Assembly (NCBI GenBank): GCA_002337385.1
Contig: DDFY01000038.1
Span: 1 to 64,000 of the forward strand
Reading direction: 5' to 3'
Length of the DNA stretch: 64,000 bases
Origin: Erythrobacter sp. UBA1916
Lineage (GTDB): Bacteria; Pseudomonadota; Alphaproteobacteria; Sphingomonadales; Sphingomonadaceae
Below are positions 9,705 to 16,429 of the stretch, one piece after another (the stretch's first letter is position 1; every line of letters starts with the position of its first letter). The notes under the pieces are model-generated. The model was given only the letters and a program-made list of their open reading frames with translations, was not told the DNA's origin and made no database searches. Made by a program: the position numbers and the translations under genes.

Positions 9705-10154
9705 ATGGCGCTTCATGTTCACCTGCTTGACAAGCCATTCAACCCTGGCGCGCTCTTGGGACCGTTCACTAATGCCCATCCCGGCTACGGCGGGCTGGCG
9801 AGCTTCATTGGGGCCGTGCGCGCCGATGACGATGTGCGCGCGCTCGAACTGCTGCATTACGAGAAGATGACCCGCCCGGGCATGGAGGCGCTGGCCGAGG
9901 AGGCTGCGCATCGGTTCGAGCTGCTCGGCCTGCTGGTGATGCACCGCTACGGCGTGATGGAACCGGGCGAGCCGATCGTGATGGTCGCGGCCTGTGCGCA
10001 TCACCGGCGCGGGGCCATTGCCGCGGTCGACTACTGCATGGACCACCTCAAGTCCGACAGCTGGTTCTGGAAGCGCGAACAGCGTGCCGACGGCTGGCAC
10101 TGGATCGAACCGCGCGACCAGGATCACTCGGATCTCGCTCGCTGGAACAGTTGA
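9705..10154 (+). CDS. moaE: Molybdopterin synthase catalytic subunit MoaE
   Basis: 149 aa large subunit of molybdopterin synthase. Family features are GGLASFIGAVR, LELLHYEKMT, the RYGVMEPGEPIVMVAACAHH region with substrate-binding arginine and histidines, and a catalytic-region lysine in DSWFWKREQ. It closes the folB-(113-aa)-moaADE run. No terminator directly follows; the first one downstream is at 10465. Confidence 0.95.
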   Translation: MALHVHLLDKPFNPGALLGPFTNAHPGYGGLASFIGAVRADDDVRALELLHYEKMTRPGMEALAEEAAHRFELLGLLVMHRYGVMEPGEPIVMVAACAHHRRGAIAAVDYCMDHLKSDSWFWKREQRADGWHWIEPRDQDHSDLARWNS

Positions 10155-10235
10155 TTGCTTCGATTTGATGGCGATCAAAGATAGACGCTAGCGATAGCGC
10201 CACACCGGTTTCCGCAAAGCAAGGGAGCCGAGCAG

Positions 10236-10418
10236 ATGGCGAAACAAAGCGGATCGATGGCGGGATTGGCCACGATTGCAGCCGCTGAATTGATCGGCAC
10301 CCGAACTGATTTGCCTGACCGTGTGAGCGGTCGGGGTTCACGAGTTCAGGACTATTATCTCCCGGTCCTGATCTTTCTCTGGGCGCTGGGTTCGGCGGCG
10401 ATAGCTGCTCTGGCTTAG
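10236..10418 (+). CDS. Small hypothetical membrane protein (60 aa)
   Basis: 60 codons from ATG 10236 with a good ribosome site (AAGGGAG, 10221-10227). The N-terminal 40 residues are polar or amphipathic. They are followed by one hydrophobic helix (about 42-59, YLPVLIFLWALGSAAIAALA). A strong hairpin terminator follows at 10465. I recognise no family. Ribosome site, membrane helix and terminator together support a real gene, either independent or a tail of the moa operon. Confidence 0.55.
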   Translation: MAKQSGSMAGLATIAAAELIGTRTDLPDRVSGRGSRVQDYYLPVLIFLWALGSAAIAALA

Positions 10419-10464
10419 GGGCATTGCCATCAGCAGCTGCCATTTGGGCACAGTAATCAGAGTT

Positions 10465-10500
10465 GCGCGGGGCCACGAGGGCGGCCCCGCGCATTTTCTT
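10465..10500 (+). terminator. Rho-independent terminator after the small membrane gene
   Basis: A perfect 10-bp stem (GCGCGGGGCC at 10465-10474, complement at 10483-10492) with an 8-nt loop, followed by a T-rich tract (ATTTTCTT). The T-tract is on the plus-strand 3' side only, so it ends plus-strand transcription (moaE and/or the 60-aa gene) before the convergent lipoprotein gene. Confidence 0.75.
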
Positions 10501-10502
10501 TA

Positions 10503-11012
10503 TTAGGGGGCCAGCTGCGCCGAGAGGTCGGTCAGGATCGCATCTTCGTTGGCGATCAAACCTTCTGCCTCGCTGCGCGCTGCCTCGATGGTCTCGGTCG
10601 ATTCGCCGGCAATGCTGGCCGTGATGAACAGCTGGTCGAGATCGGCAAGGGAGACCATGGCTCGGCTGCGCTGGGTGATAAGTCCTGCCAGCGCCACTTC
10701 CGCCAGAGACCAGGCATCGCTGCCCGATTCTGCCCCGCGCGCTGCAGCAACTTGTGACCGGACGGCACCTTCGTCGGCCAGGAACGCGGTGTGCGCCGTG
10801 CGTACAGAAGCAAGCAGGTCGCGCGCCTCTGCCAGAACCGGCTGGGCGGGGCTTTGCGGCGGCGTTGGTGTGGTCTGGGGCGGGGTCATCACATAGCTGA
10901 CCCGCTCGATCTCGCGCTGGGCAAGCGACGGGTATTCGCCCGGAGGCGTGGCGCAGGCCCCCAGCGCAAGCGGCGCGGCCGCGACGAACAACATGGCGAT
11001 TCTGGCAATCAT
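10503..11012 (-). CDS. Hypothetical lipoprotein
   Basis: 169 aa. A signal peptide ends in lipobox LGAC (Cys20), followed by a Pro/Thr/Gln-rich linker (about residues 42-60). A mostly helical Ala-rich domain continues to the stop. This suggests an envelope-anchored helical protein. I do not recognise the family and it has no operon partner. Its promoter must lie in 11013-11227, divergent from rplU. Confidence 0.7.
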   Translation of the reverse strand: MIARIAMLFVAAAPLALGACATPPGEYPSLAQREIERVSYVMTPPQTTPTPPQSPAQPVLAEARDLLASVRTAHTAFLADEGAVRSQVAAARGAESGSDAWSLAEVALAGLITQRSRAMVSLADLDQLFITASIAGESTETIEAARSEAEGLIANEDAILTDLSAQLAP

Positions 11013-11127
11013 CTGCCAATCGCACTAGCCTGCGTCGACGCGGCTTTCCAGCCCGGCAATTTTTGCCCCTGCTGGCCTTCTCGGCATTGACAGCATCTGG
11101 GGCATCGCCTAACGGCAGCGCTCTTGC

Positions 11128-11151
11128 GGTGCCCGAGGGGCGCCCTTTTTT
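11128..11151 (+). terminator. Terminator-like hairpin upstream of rplU
   Basis: Stem GGTGCCC (11128-11134) pairs with GGGCGCC (11138-11144), including one G-U pair, with a 3-nt loop. It is followed by one C and six Ts (11146-11151). It reads on the plus strand, yet the preceding plus-strand gene already has its own terminator at 10465. It may therefore end an unannotated short transcript or act in a leader of rplU. Confidence 0.55.
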
Positions 11152-11152
11152 G

Positions 11153-11180
11153 TTGTTTGCGCGGGGACAGGTCCGATAAG
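11153..11180 (+). promoter_or_regulatory. Candidate sigma-70-type promoter of rplU-rpmA
   Basis: TTGTTT (11153-11158), a 16-bp spacer, and GATAAG (11175-11180), placed directly after the terminator-like hairpin and 48 bp before the rplU ATG. The match to consensus is moderate. A TTGACA at 11087-11092 is a better -35 box but has no good -10 partner. Confidence 0.3.
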
Positions 11181-11227
11181 GTCCGGCCCAGGCAAGAACG
11201 ACACCAGATGAAACGGATTATAGCACC

Positions 11228-11668
11228 ATGTTCGCAGTAGTGCGCACGGGCGGCAAGCAGTATCGCGTCGCCGAAGGAGACAAGATCGCGGTTGAGAAGC
11301 TGGCGGGTGACGCTGGCGACACAGTCGTGCTGGACGATATCCTGCTGGCTGGCGAGGGCGAGAGCCTAGCCGATGCTGGCAAGGTCACGGTTTCGGCCGA
11401 GATCATCGCCCAAGCCAAGAGCGAGAAGGTTCTCGTCTTCAAGAAGCGTCGTCGTCACAACTATCGGCGCAAGAACGGCCATCGCCAGCAGATGACCCTG
11501 CTGCGTATCCTTGGCGTGGGTGAAGGCAAGCCGGCTGCCAAGAAGGCTGCCGCGAAGAAGGCCGATGCCCCGGTGAAGGACACGTCCGAGAAGAAGGCTG
11601 CGCCGAAGGCCCGCAAGGCCGCGCCGGCCAAGGACGCTGCGCCCGCCGCAGCGGCCGACAAGGAATAA
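11228..11668 (+). CDS. rplU: 50S ribosomal protein L21, with Lys/Ala-rich extension
   Basis: 146 aa. The first ~103 residues are canonical L21 (MFAVVRTGGKQYRVAEGD at the start, KRRRHNYRRKNGHRQ in the rRNA-binding part). A ~40-residue tail of Ala, Lys and Pro extends it beyond the usual ~103 aa. Such tails occur in alphaproteobacterial L21. It is followed by rpmA after 38 bp, the conserved L21-L27 pair. Confidence 0.97.
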   Translation: MFAVVRTGGKQYRVAEGDKIAVEKLAGDAGDTVVLDDILLAGEGESLADAGKVTVSAEIIAQAKSEKVLVFKKRRRHNYRRKNGHRQQMTLLRILGVGEGKPAAKKAAAKKADAPVKDTSEKKAAPKARKAAPAKDAAPAAAADKE

Positions 11669-11706
11669 TCCCGGCACGTCCGGGCTGGATTACGGAGTAA
11701 GGCACA

Positions 11707-11976
11707 ATGGCACATAAAAAAGCTGGTGGCTCGTCGCGCAACGGTCGCGATTCGGAAAGCAAGCGCTTAGGCGTGAAGAAGTTCGGCGGGCAGCAGGTGC
11801 TCGGCGGCAACATTCTCGTGCGTCAGCGCGGCACCCGTTTCTATCCGGGCGCGAACGTCGGCATTGGCCGCGATCACACCCTGTTTGCCACCGCTCAGGG
11901 CGTCGTGCGCTTTCACGACGGTAAGCTCGGCCGCAAGTACGTATCGGTCGACGCGATGGCAGAAGCTGCCGAATAA
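11707..11976 (+). CDS. rpmA: 50S ribosomal protein L27
   Basis: 89 aa, beginning MAHKKAGGSSRNGRDS, the conserved N-terminal arm that reaches the peptidyl-transferase centre. RYPGANVGIGRDHTLFA-type segments are present (FYPGANVGIGRDHTLFA). The ribosome site GGAG lies upstream. It is co-transcribed with rplU, and a strong terminator follows at 12044. Confidence 0.98.
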   Translation: MAHKKAGGSSRNGRDSESKRLGVKKFGGQQVLGGNILVRQRGTRFYPGANVGIGRDHTLFATAQGVVRFHDGKLGRKYVSVDAMAEAAE

Positions 11977-12043
11977 CGGATGGCGATAGCGGGCCATCCA
12001 CCGGGATGGCCCCAGTCGGGCGGCGAATAGCCCGGCACTGGAA

Positions 12044-12072
12044 GGAGATGGGGCCGCCCCGTCTCCTTTTTT
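12044..12072 (+). terminator. Rho-independent terminator of rplU-rpmA
   Basis: A 10-bp stem (GGAGATGGGG with CCCCGTCTCC, one T-G pair), loop CCG, then six Ts (12067-12072). A second hairpin without a T-run lies just upstream (GGGCCATC at 11991, GATGGCCC at 12005) and may protect the mRNA 3' end. Confidence 0.85.
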
Positions 12073-12130
12073 GCGTTTCTCCTTCCGCTTGCAGCAGGCC
12101 CGGGCATGCGGGCTGGCGAGGGGAACTGCG

Positions 12131-12676
12131 ATGTTCATAAGAAGCGAACGGCTGATGTTGCGGCCGATCTTTCCCGAAGACTGGCGCGAGGTTTTCGCCG
12201 GGGTTGCCGATGAGAGCATCGTGCGGATGCTGGCGACTGCGCCGTGGCCCTATCGGGCTGAAGACGCCCGCACGTTCTGCAATCAGCCGCGCAAGGCTGA
12301 TGAGATGCTGTTCGCCATCACCTTGCCCGGCAAGGACGGCGCGCCCCTGATCGGCACGATTGGTATGCGCGGCGCGGCGCACGAAGACGCCTACGAGATG
12401 GGATACTGGATCGCCCGTAGCCGGCAGCGGCAGGGTTATGGTAGCGAGGCGGTGGGCGCGGTGCTGGCCACAGCCCGCGCGCTTGGCGTGCGCGAAGCCC
12501 GGGCCGGTCACTTCGTCGACAACCCCGCCTCGGGTAAGGTTCTGAGAAGGTGCGGCTTTCAGCGCGAGCCACGGCTCGGAGAGGCAGTCAGCGCGGGGCG
12601 CGGCGGGCAGCGCGTGCCCATGCAGCGTTATCGCGTGAGCCTGGCGAAGTCCGCCAATGCTGTCGCGGTGCCGTAA
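12131..12676 (+). CDS. GNAT-family N-acetyltransferase (RimJ/RimL-like)
   Basis: 181 aa. It begins IRSERLMLRPIFPEDW, the usual N-terminus of the RimJ/RimL subgroup. The acetyl-CoA loop is in RQRQGYGSEAVGAVL, and NPASGKVLRRCGF is the C-terminal conserved motif. ATG at 12131 is preferred because GAGGGG lies 6 nt upstream. In many alphaproteobacteria a GNAT gene sits between rpmA and obgE. Here the GNAT is present but obgE does not follow. Confidence 0.88.
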   Translation: MFIRSERLMLRPIFPEDWREVFAGVADESIVRMLATAPWPYRAEDARTFCNQPRKADEMLFAITLPGKDGAPLIGTIGMRGAAHEDAYEMGYWIARSRQRQGYGSEAVGAVLATARALGVREARAGHFVDNPASGKVLRRCGFQREPRLGEAVSAGRGGQRVPMQRYRVSLAKSANAVAVP

Positions 12677-12709
12677 TTTACAAAAATGTCAGTAAATACC
12701 TACGTTTAC
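12677..12709 (+). promoter_or_regulatory. Candidate TetR operator: alternating TTTAC/GTAAA half-sites
   Basis: Within an AT-rich 154-bp gap before tetR, half-sites alternate as TTTAC (12677-12681), N10, GTAAA (12692-12696), N8, TTTAC (12705-12709), giving two overlapping inverted repeats. Such dyads upstream of a tetR gene usually bind the regulator itself. This is inference from position and symmetry. Confidence 0.4.
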
Positions 12710-12830
12710 ATTCTACTTTGAATAGGTGGTAATATCGGATACTAAAATAACCTTATTGGCTCGCGGACCCAAACCGGAAGTTCTGGTTTGTCGTAGAACG
12801 AGCTGTGGGATTGTAGGGTTAGGAGTGGTT

Positions 12831-13421
12831 TTGAGCCGCCGTCGGTTGAGTGCTCAGGAAAGTCGCGCCGCTGCGCTGGAAGCCGCGCGTGCATTGCTCC
12901 TAGAAGAAGGCCCTCAGGCGGTGACGTTGAAGGCGGTGGCCGCGCGGGTGAACCGCACTCATGCAAACCTGCTTCACCACTTCGGCTCCGCTGCCGGGCT
13001 GCAACTTGCTTTGGCCAACTATCTCGCCACAGCGATCTGCGACGAATTGGCAGAAGCGGGACGATTGCTGCAGCGAACCGATCCGGCCCCTCGCAAGATG
13101 GTTGACCTTGTATTCGATGCGTTCGGTACGGGCGGGGGCGGTGCGCTAGCCGCCTGGATGCTTTGTACGGGCAACAAAGGGGCGCTCGATCCGATTCTCG
13201 AAATGGTTCGGGACCTGATCGACCAGTCCCTGCCTGAGGACATGGCCGAGGGCGAAGCGGTCAAGCGGCGCGAGCTGACATATGCGCTGGTGTTGATGGC
13301 GCTTGGCAGGTCATTGATGGGAGACGAGCTTGCCGGTTCATTGGAGGTCGACCGAGGCGCGGCGCGGCGCCATGGGGAAGACCTGATCGCCATTACGCGT
13401 TCGCGGCTGGAGCCGTCCTAG
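12831..13421 (+). CDS. TetR-family transcriptional regulator
   Basis: 196 aa from TTG at 12831. Upstream in-frame codons exist, but AGGAG at 12821-12825 sits 5 nt before this TTG, and SRRRLSAQESRAAALEAARALL is a proper TetR N-terminus. The helix-turn-helix is in VTLKAVAARVNRTHANLLHHF (about residues 30-50). A helical ligand-binding domain follows with no recognisable specificity. No obvious target gene is divergent: GNAT lies upstream on the same strand. It shares stop CTAG with convergent ygfZ. Confidence 0.88.
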   Translation: MSRRRLSAQESRAAALEAARALLLEEGPQAVTLKAVAARVNRTHANLLHHFGSAAGLQLALANYLATAICDELAEAGRLLQRTDPAPRKMVDLVFDAFGTGGGGALAAWMLCTGNKGALDPILEMVRDLIDQSLPEDMAEGEAVKRRELTYALVLMALGRSLMGDELAGSLEVDRGAARRHGEDLIAITRSRLEPS

Positions 13422-14158
13422 ACATCGGAGCCAAGCGGTAGCCAGGCTGGCACCAGATCATTCGGGATACCCTCGATTCGCAGGTGATCGACGGCATAGC
13501 CCAGTTCGGAATACGCGGCCTTTCTGCGCTTCTCTTCAGAGCGGTCGAGCGGGACGACCACCAGCCGCCGGTTGACTTTCTGCCGCCAGTTCATCCGGGC
13601 GGTGTTTTCCTGCCCGACATAACAGCCCTTGGTGAAGCTCACGCCATTGAGTTCAACCGCATTGGTTTCGAGCCACAGAATGTCGCTCAGTTCCGCGCGG
13701 CCCTCTGGCACGCCACAGGTCAGGCGATGGGCCAGCCAGGCTGCGTCGCCGGGGGCCGCATCTTCGGCGGGGGCCGGGCCAAGGCCGCGCCAACCCAGCG
13801 CGGAAAGGCGCGGGTCAGGCGTTGTGGCGGCCCCATCGGCCGCATCGGGCGACCACCACACGGTGAGCGCCGGATCGCGCGCAATCGCGATCTTGCGGCG
13901 CAGGCGATAGAGCGACAGTCGCTTCGCCAGCTCGTCGGCGTGCTCGGCCTCGCAGTCGAGCAGAAGATCGTCCCCTTCGCGCCAGACGAGGAAATCGAAC
14001 ATCGTCTTGCCCTGCGCCGTCAGCAGCGCGGCATAGACCGGGAGCGGCCCGGCCACGTCGTTGGTGACGAGGCCTTGCAGGAACTGGGCAACGTCCTCTT
14101 CGCTGTCTTGTGGGGAGAGCCGGATAACGGCGCGGTGGGAAAGGGGCAGGGCAGTCAT
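13418..14158 (-). CDS. ygfZ: Folate-binding YgfZ/GcvT-like protein
   Basis: 246 aa from ATG 14158 (an alternative start at 14194 adds 12 residues). It carries the family signature KGCYVGQENTARM (consensus KGCYxGQE) near residue 185, and an N-terminal GcvT-like fold with FLQGLVTNDV. YgfZ/IBA57-type proteins use tetrahydrofolate in assembly or repair of 4Fe-4S enzymes, which fits MoaA and MiaB elsewhere in the window. Divergent from pyrC with an 80-bp gap. Confidence 0.9.
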   Translation of the reverse strand: MTALPLSHRAVIRLSPQDSEEDVAQFLQGLVTNDVAGPLPVYAALLTAQGKTMFDFLVWREGDDLLLDCEAEHADELAKRLSLYRLRRKIAIARDPALTVWWSPDAADGAATTPDPRLSALGWRGLGPAPAEDAAPGDAAWLAHRLTCGVPEGRAELSDILWLETNAVELNGVSFTKGCYVGQENTARMNWRQKVNRRLVVVPLDRSEEKRRKAAYSELGYAVDHLRIEGIPNDLVPAWLPLGSDV

Positions 14159-14238
14159 GCCACCATAGGTGGGAGCAAGCAGCAGTGCGTGCAAGCCGGG
14201 GACTGTTCGTTCGCCGCGCCGTGTGGCAGAGCGCGCTC

Positions 14239-15276
14239 ATGACCGACACGATCACGATCCCCCGTCCCGACGATTGGCACCTGCACCTGCGCGATGGCGC
14301 GGTGATGGAGGGCGTGCTGCCCTATACCGCGCGCCAGTTTGGCCGCGCGATCGTTATGCCCAACCTCGTCCCGCCGGTGACCACCAGCGATGCCGCCGTT
14401 GCCTATCGCGACCGCATTGTGGCCGCGCTGCCCGAGGGGGCGGCGTTCACTCCGCTGATGACCGCCTATCTCACCGACGCCACCGACCCCGCCGATATCC
14501 GCGCCGGGTTTGAGGCAGGCATTTTTACCGCGGCCAAGCTCTATCCCGCCGGGGCCACCACCAATTCAGCCTCGGGCGTGACCGACCTCGCCAATGTCCG
14601 CAAGGTGCTTGAGACCATGGCCGAGATCGGGATGGTGTTCTGCGTCCATGGCGAAGTGACACATGCCGACATCGACATTTTCGATCGCGAGGCCGTGTTC
14701 ATCGAACGCACGCTGGCGCCGTTGGTGCGCGACCTGCCCGAGCTGAAGGTGGTGTTCGAACATATCACCACCGAAGAAGCGGCGGACTTTGTCGAGGCCT
14801 CCGGCGCGAACGTTGCCGCCACGATCACGCCGCAGCACCTCCACATCAACCGCAATGCCATGCTGGTCGGCGGGATCAGGCCGCACGCCTATTGCCTGCC
14901 GGTGGCCAAGCGTGAGCATCACCGGCTGAGCCTGCGCCGCCTTGCCACCTCAGGCAATGCGCGGGTCTTCCTCGGCACCGACAGCGCCCCCCATGCGCGC
15001 GAGGCAAAGGAGACCGCCTGCGGCTGTGCCGGGATCTTCAACGCGCCCTATGCGCTCGAAAGCTACGCCACGGTGTTCGACGAAGAAGACGCGCTCGACA
15101 AGTTCGAGGGCTTTGCCAGCCGTAACGGTCCGGCTTTTTATGGCCTGACGGTCAGCGAAAAGACGGTCACGCTGGTGCGCGAGGAACAGCAGGTGCCCGC
15201 CACGGTCGAACTGGCAGGCACGCACTATGTGCCCTTCCACGCGGGTGAAACGCTCGGCTGGAAGCTGGCGGACTAG
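14239..15276 (+). CDS. pyrC: Dihydroorotase, PyrC (class II) type
   Basis: 345 aa zinc amidohydrolase that cyclises carbamoyl aspartate in pyrimidine synthesis. It has the metal-binding HLHLRDG near residue 16, the carboxylated-lysine segment AAKLYPAGATTNS near K100, the histidine ligands in FCVHGEV and VFEHITT, and catalytic Asp in GTDSAPH. Start ATG 14239 gives MTDTITIPRPDDWHLHLRD, the family N-terminus. The stop is shared as CTAG with rarD. Confidence 0.96.
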   Translation: MTDTITIPRPDDWHLHLRDGAVMEGVLPYTARQFGRAIVMPNLVPPVTTSDAAVAYRDRIVAALPEGAAFTPLMTAYLTDATDPADIRAGFEAGIFTAAKLYPAGATTNSASGVTDLANVRKVLETMAEIGMVFCVHGEVTHADIDIFDREAVFIERTLAPLVRDLPELKVVFEHITTEEAADFVEASGANVAATITPQHLHINRNAMLVGGIRPHAYCLPVAKREHHRLSLRRLATSGNARVFLGTDSAPHAREAKETACGCAGIFNAPYALESYATVFDEEDALDKFEGFASRNGPAFYGLTVSEKTVTLVREEQQVPATVELAGTHYVPFHAGETLGWKLAD

Positions 15277-16178
15277 GCCGGGCGCGCTGCGGGGCGGCGC
15301 GACGATCGCACCAGGTCCCATGTGAACAGCGTGGCCGCTGCCCAGATAGCGATGAAGCAGGCCAACTGCGCTGGGTGCAGCTCCTCGCCGAACACGAACA
15401 GGCCGAGCAGGAACACCAGCGTGGGTGAGAGAAACTGCAGGAAGCCCATCACGGTGTAGGGCATGGCCCGTGCCGCAGTGGCGAAGAGCAGCAGCGGCAC
15501 GGCGGTCATCGGTCCGCCAAGCACCATGCCGAAGGTTTCCAGCCCGTCGCGGCCCATGGCGAGCCCGGGCCCCATGTTCGCGCTCCAGAGAAGAAAGCCG
15601 ATCGCGAGCGGTGCCAGCACCATCGATTCGACTGCGAGGCCCACCACCGGCCCGGCCGCCACGGTCTTACGCAGCAGGCCATAGATGCCAAAGCTGGTGG
15701 CCAAGGTCAGGCTTACCCACAAGGTCGTCAGCGCCCCTGCAGACAGGGCCGCGACCCCGATCCCCGCCAGCGCCACCGCGCCCCATTGCCGCCGCGTCAG
15801 CTTCTCGCCGAGGAACACCAGCCCCAGTAGCATCATGGTCAGGGGCAGGATGTAATAGCCAAGGCTGGCGGCATAGACGTGGTCGGTCTGGATCGCCCAG
15901 ACATAGAGGCACCAGTTCACCGCGATCAGCCCGGCGCTCGCCAGCAGTGTGAGCATGGCGCGACGGTCGGCAAGCACGGCGGCCAGCTCACCCATTCCGC
16001 TGCGAAAGGCGATGATCGCAAGGCATAGCGGCAGGGTGAACAGCGTGCGCCAGGCGACATATTCGAACACCGGCACATTGTGGACCAGCTGCAGATAGAG
16101 CGGCATCGAGCCCCAGATCGCATGGGCGCCGAGGGCGAAAGTGAGCGCGCGTCTGCTGCCGATGGTCGATTGGGTCAT
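15273..16178 (-). CDS. rarD: RarD-type EamA/DMT permease
   Basis: 301 aa with about ten hydrophobic helices arranged as two EamA repeats. AHAIWGSMPLYLQLV and EYVAWRTLFTLP near the N-terminus are typical of RarD. The substrate of RarD proteins is unproven; they are called chloramphenicol-sensitive or small-molecule exporters. The start at 16178 is supported by GAGG 5 nt upstream. A perfect inverted repeat (16271-16293) lies 93 bp upstream and may control it. Confidence 0.88.
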   Translation of the reverse strand: MTQSTIGSRRALTFALGAHAIWGSMPLYLQLVHNVPVFEYVAWRTLFTLPLCLAIIAFRSGMGELAAVLADRRAMLTLLASAGLIAVNWCLYVWAIQTDHVYAASLGYYILPLTMMLLGLVFLGEKLTRRQWGAVALAGIGVAALSAGALTTLWVSLTLATSFGIYGLLRKTVAAGPVVGLAVESMVLAPLAIGFLLWSANMGPGLAMGRDGLETFGMVLGGPMTAVPLLLFATAARAMPYTVMGFLQFLSPTLVFLLGLFVFGEELHPAQLACFIAIWAAATLFTWDLVRSSRRPAARPA

Positions 16179-16270
16179 TTCACCTCAAGCGGTAGGAGCA
16201 AGCTCTGCTTCCGGCAAGCTTGCCGCGCTGTTGCCGCCGGTTCAGCCTGGTTGCGCTAGATAGGTTGCGA

Positions 16271-16293
16271 ATCGAGATGCGATTTATCTCGAT
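16271..16293. promoter_or_regulatory. Perfect inverted repeat ATCGAGAT-N7-ATCTCGAT upstream of rarD
   Basis: 8-bp arms with a 7-bp spacer in the 251-bp gap between astD and rarD, which otherwise holds no gene or T-tract terminator that I can see. The symmetry and spacing suit a dimeric repressor operator; as RNA it would form a hairpin. No cognate regulator is adjacent. Confidence 0.4.
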
Positions 16294-16429
16294 CAGTCGA
16301 TGGCGCGTCGCCTGTTCCCCTGTCGGGCGGCGCGGCAGCGGGCCTTCCAGGTCGGACTGCGGAAGGCATCGCCGGGGCGCTCGCGGCGCAGATCTGCGCG
16401 CGGGCGCCCTGATAGGCAAGGGGGCTTGC

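Noticed and set aside
11087..11115. TTGACA at 11087 as the main rplU promoter
   Set aside because: No good -10 box at 16-18 bp and a terminator-like hairpin follows at once; kept only as part of a finding.
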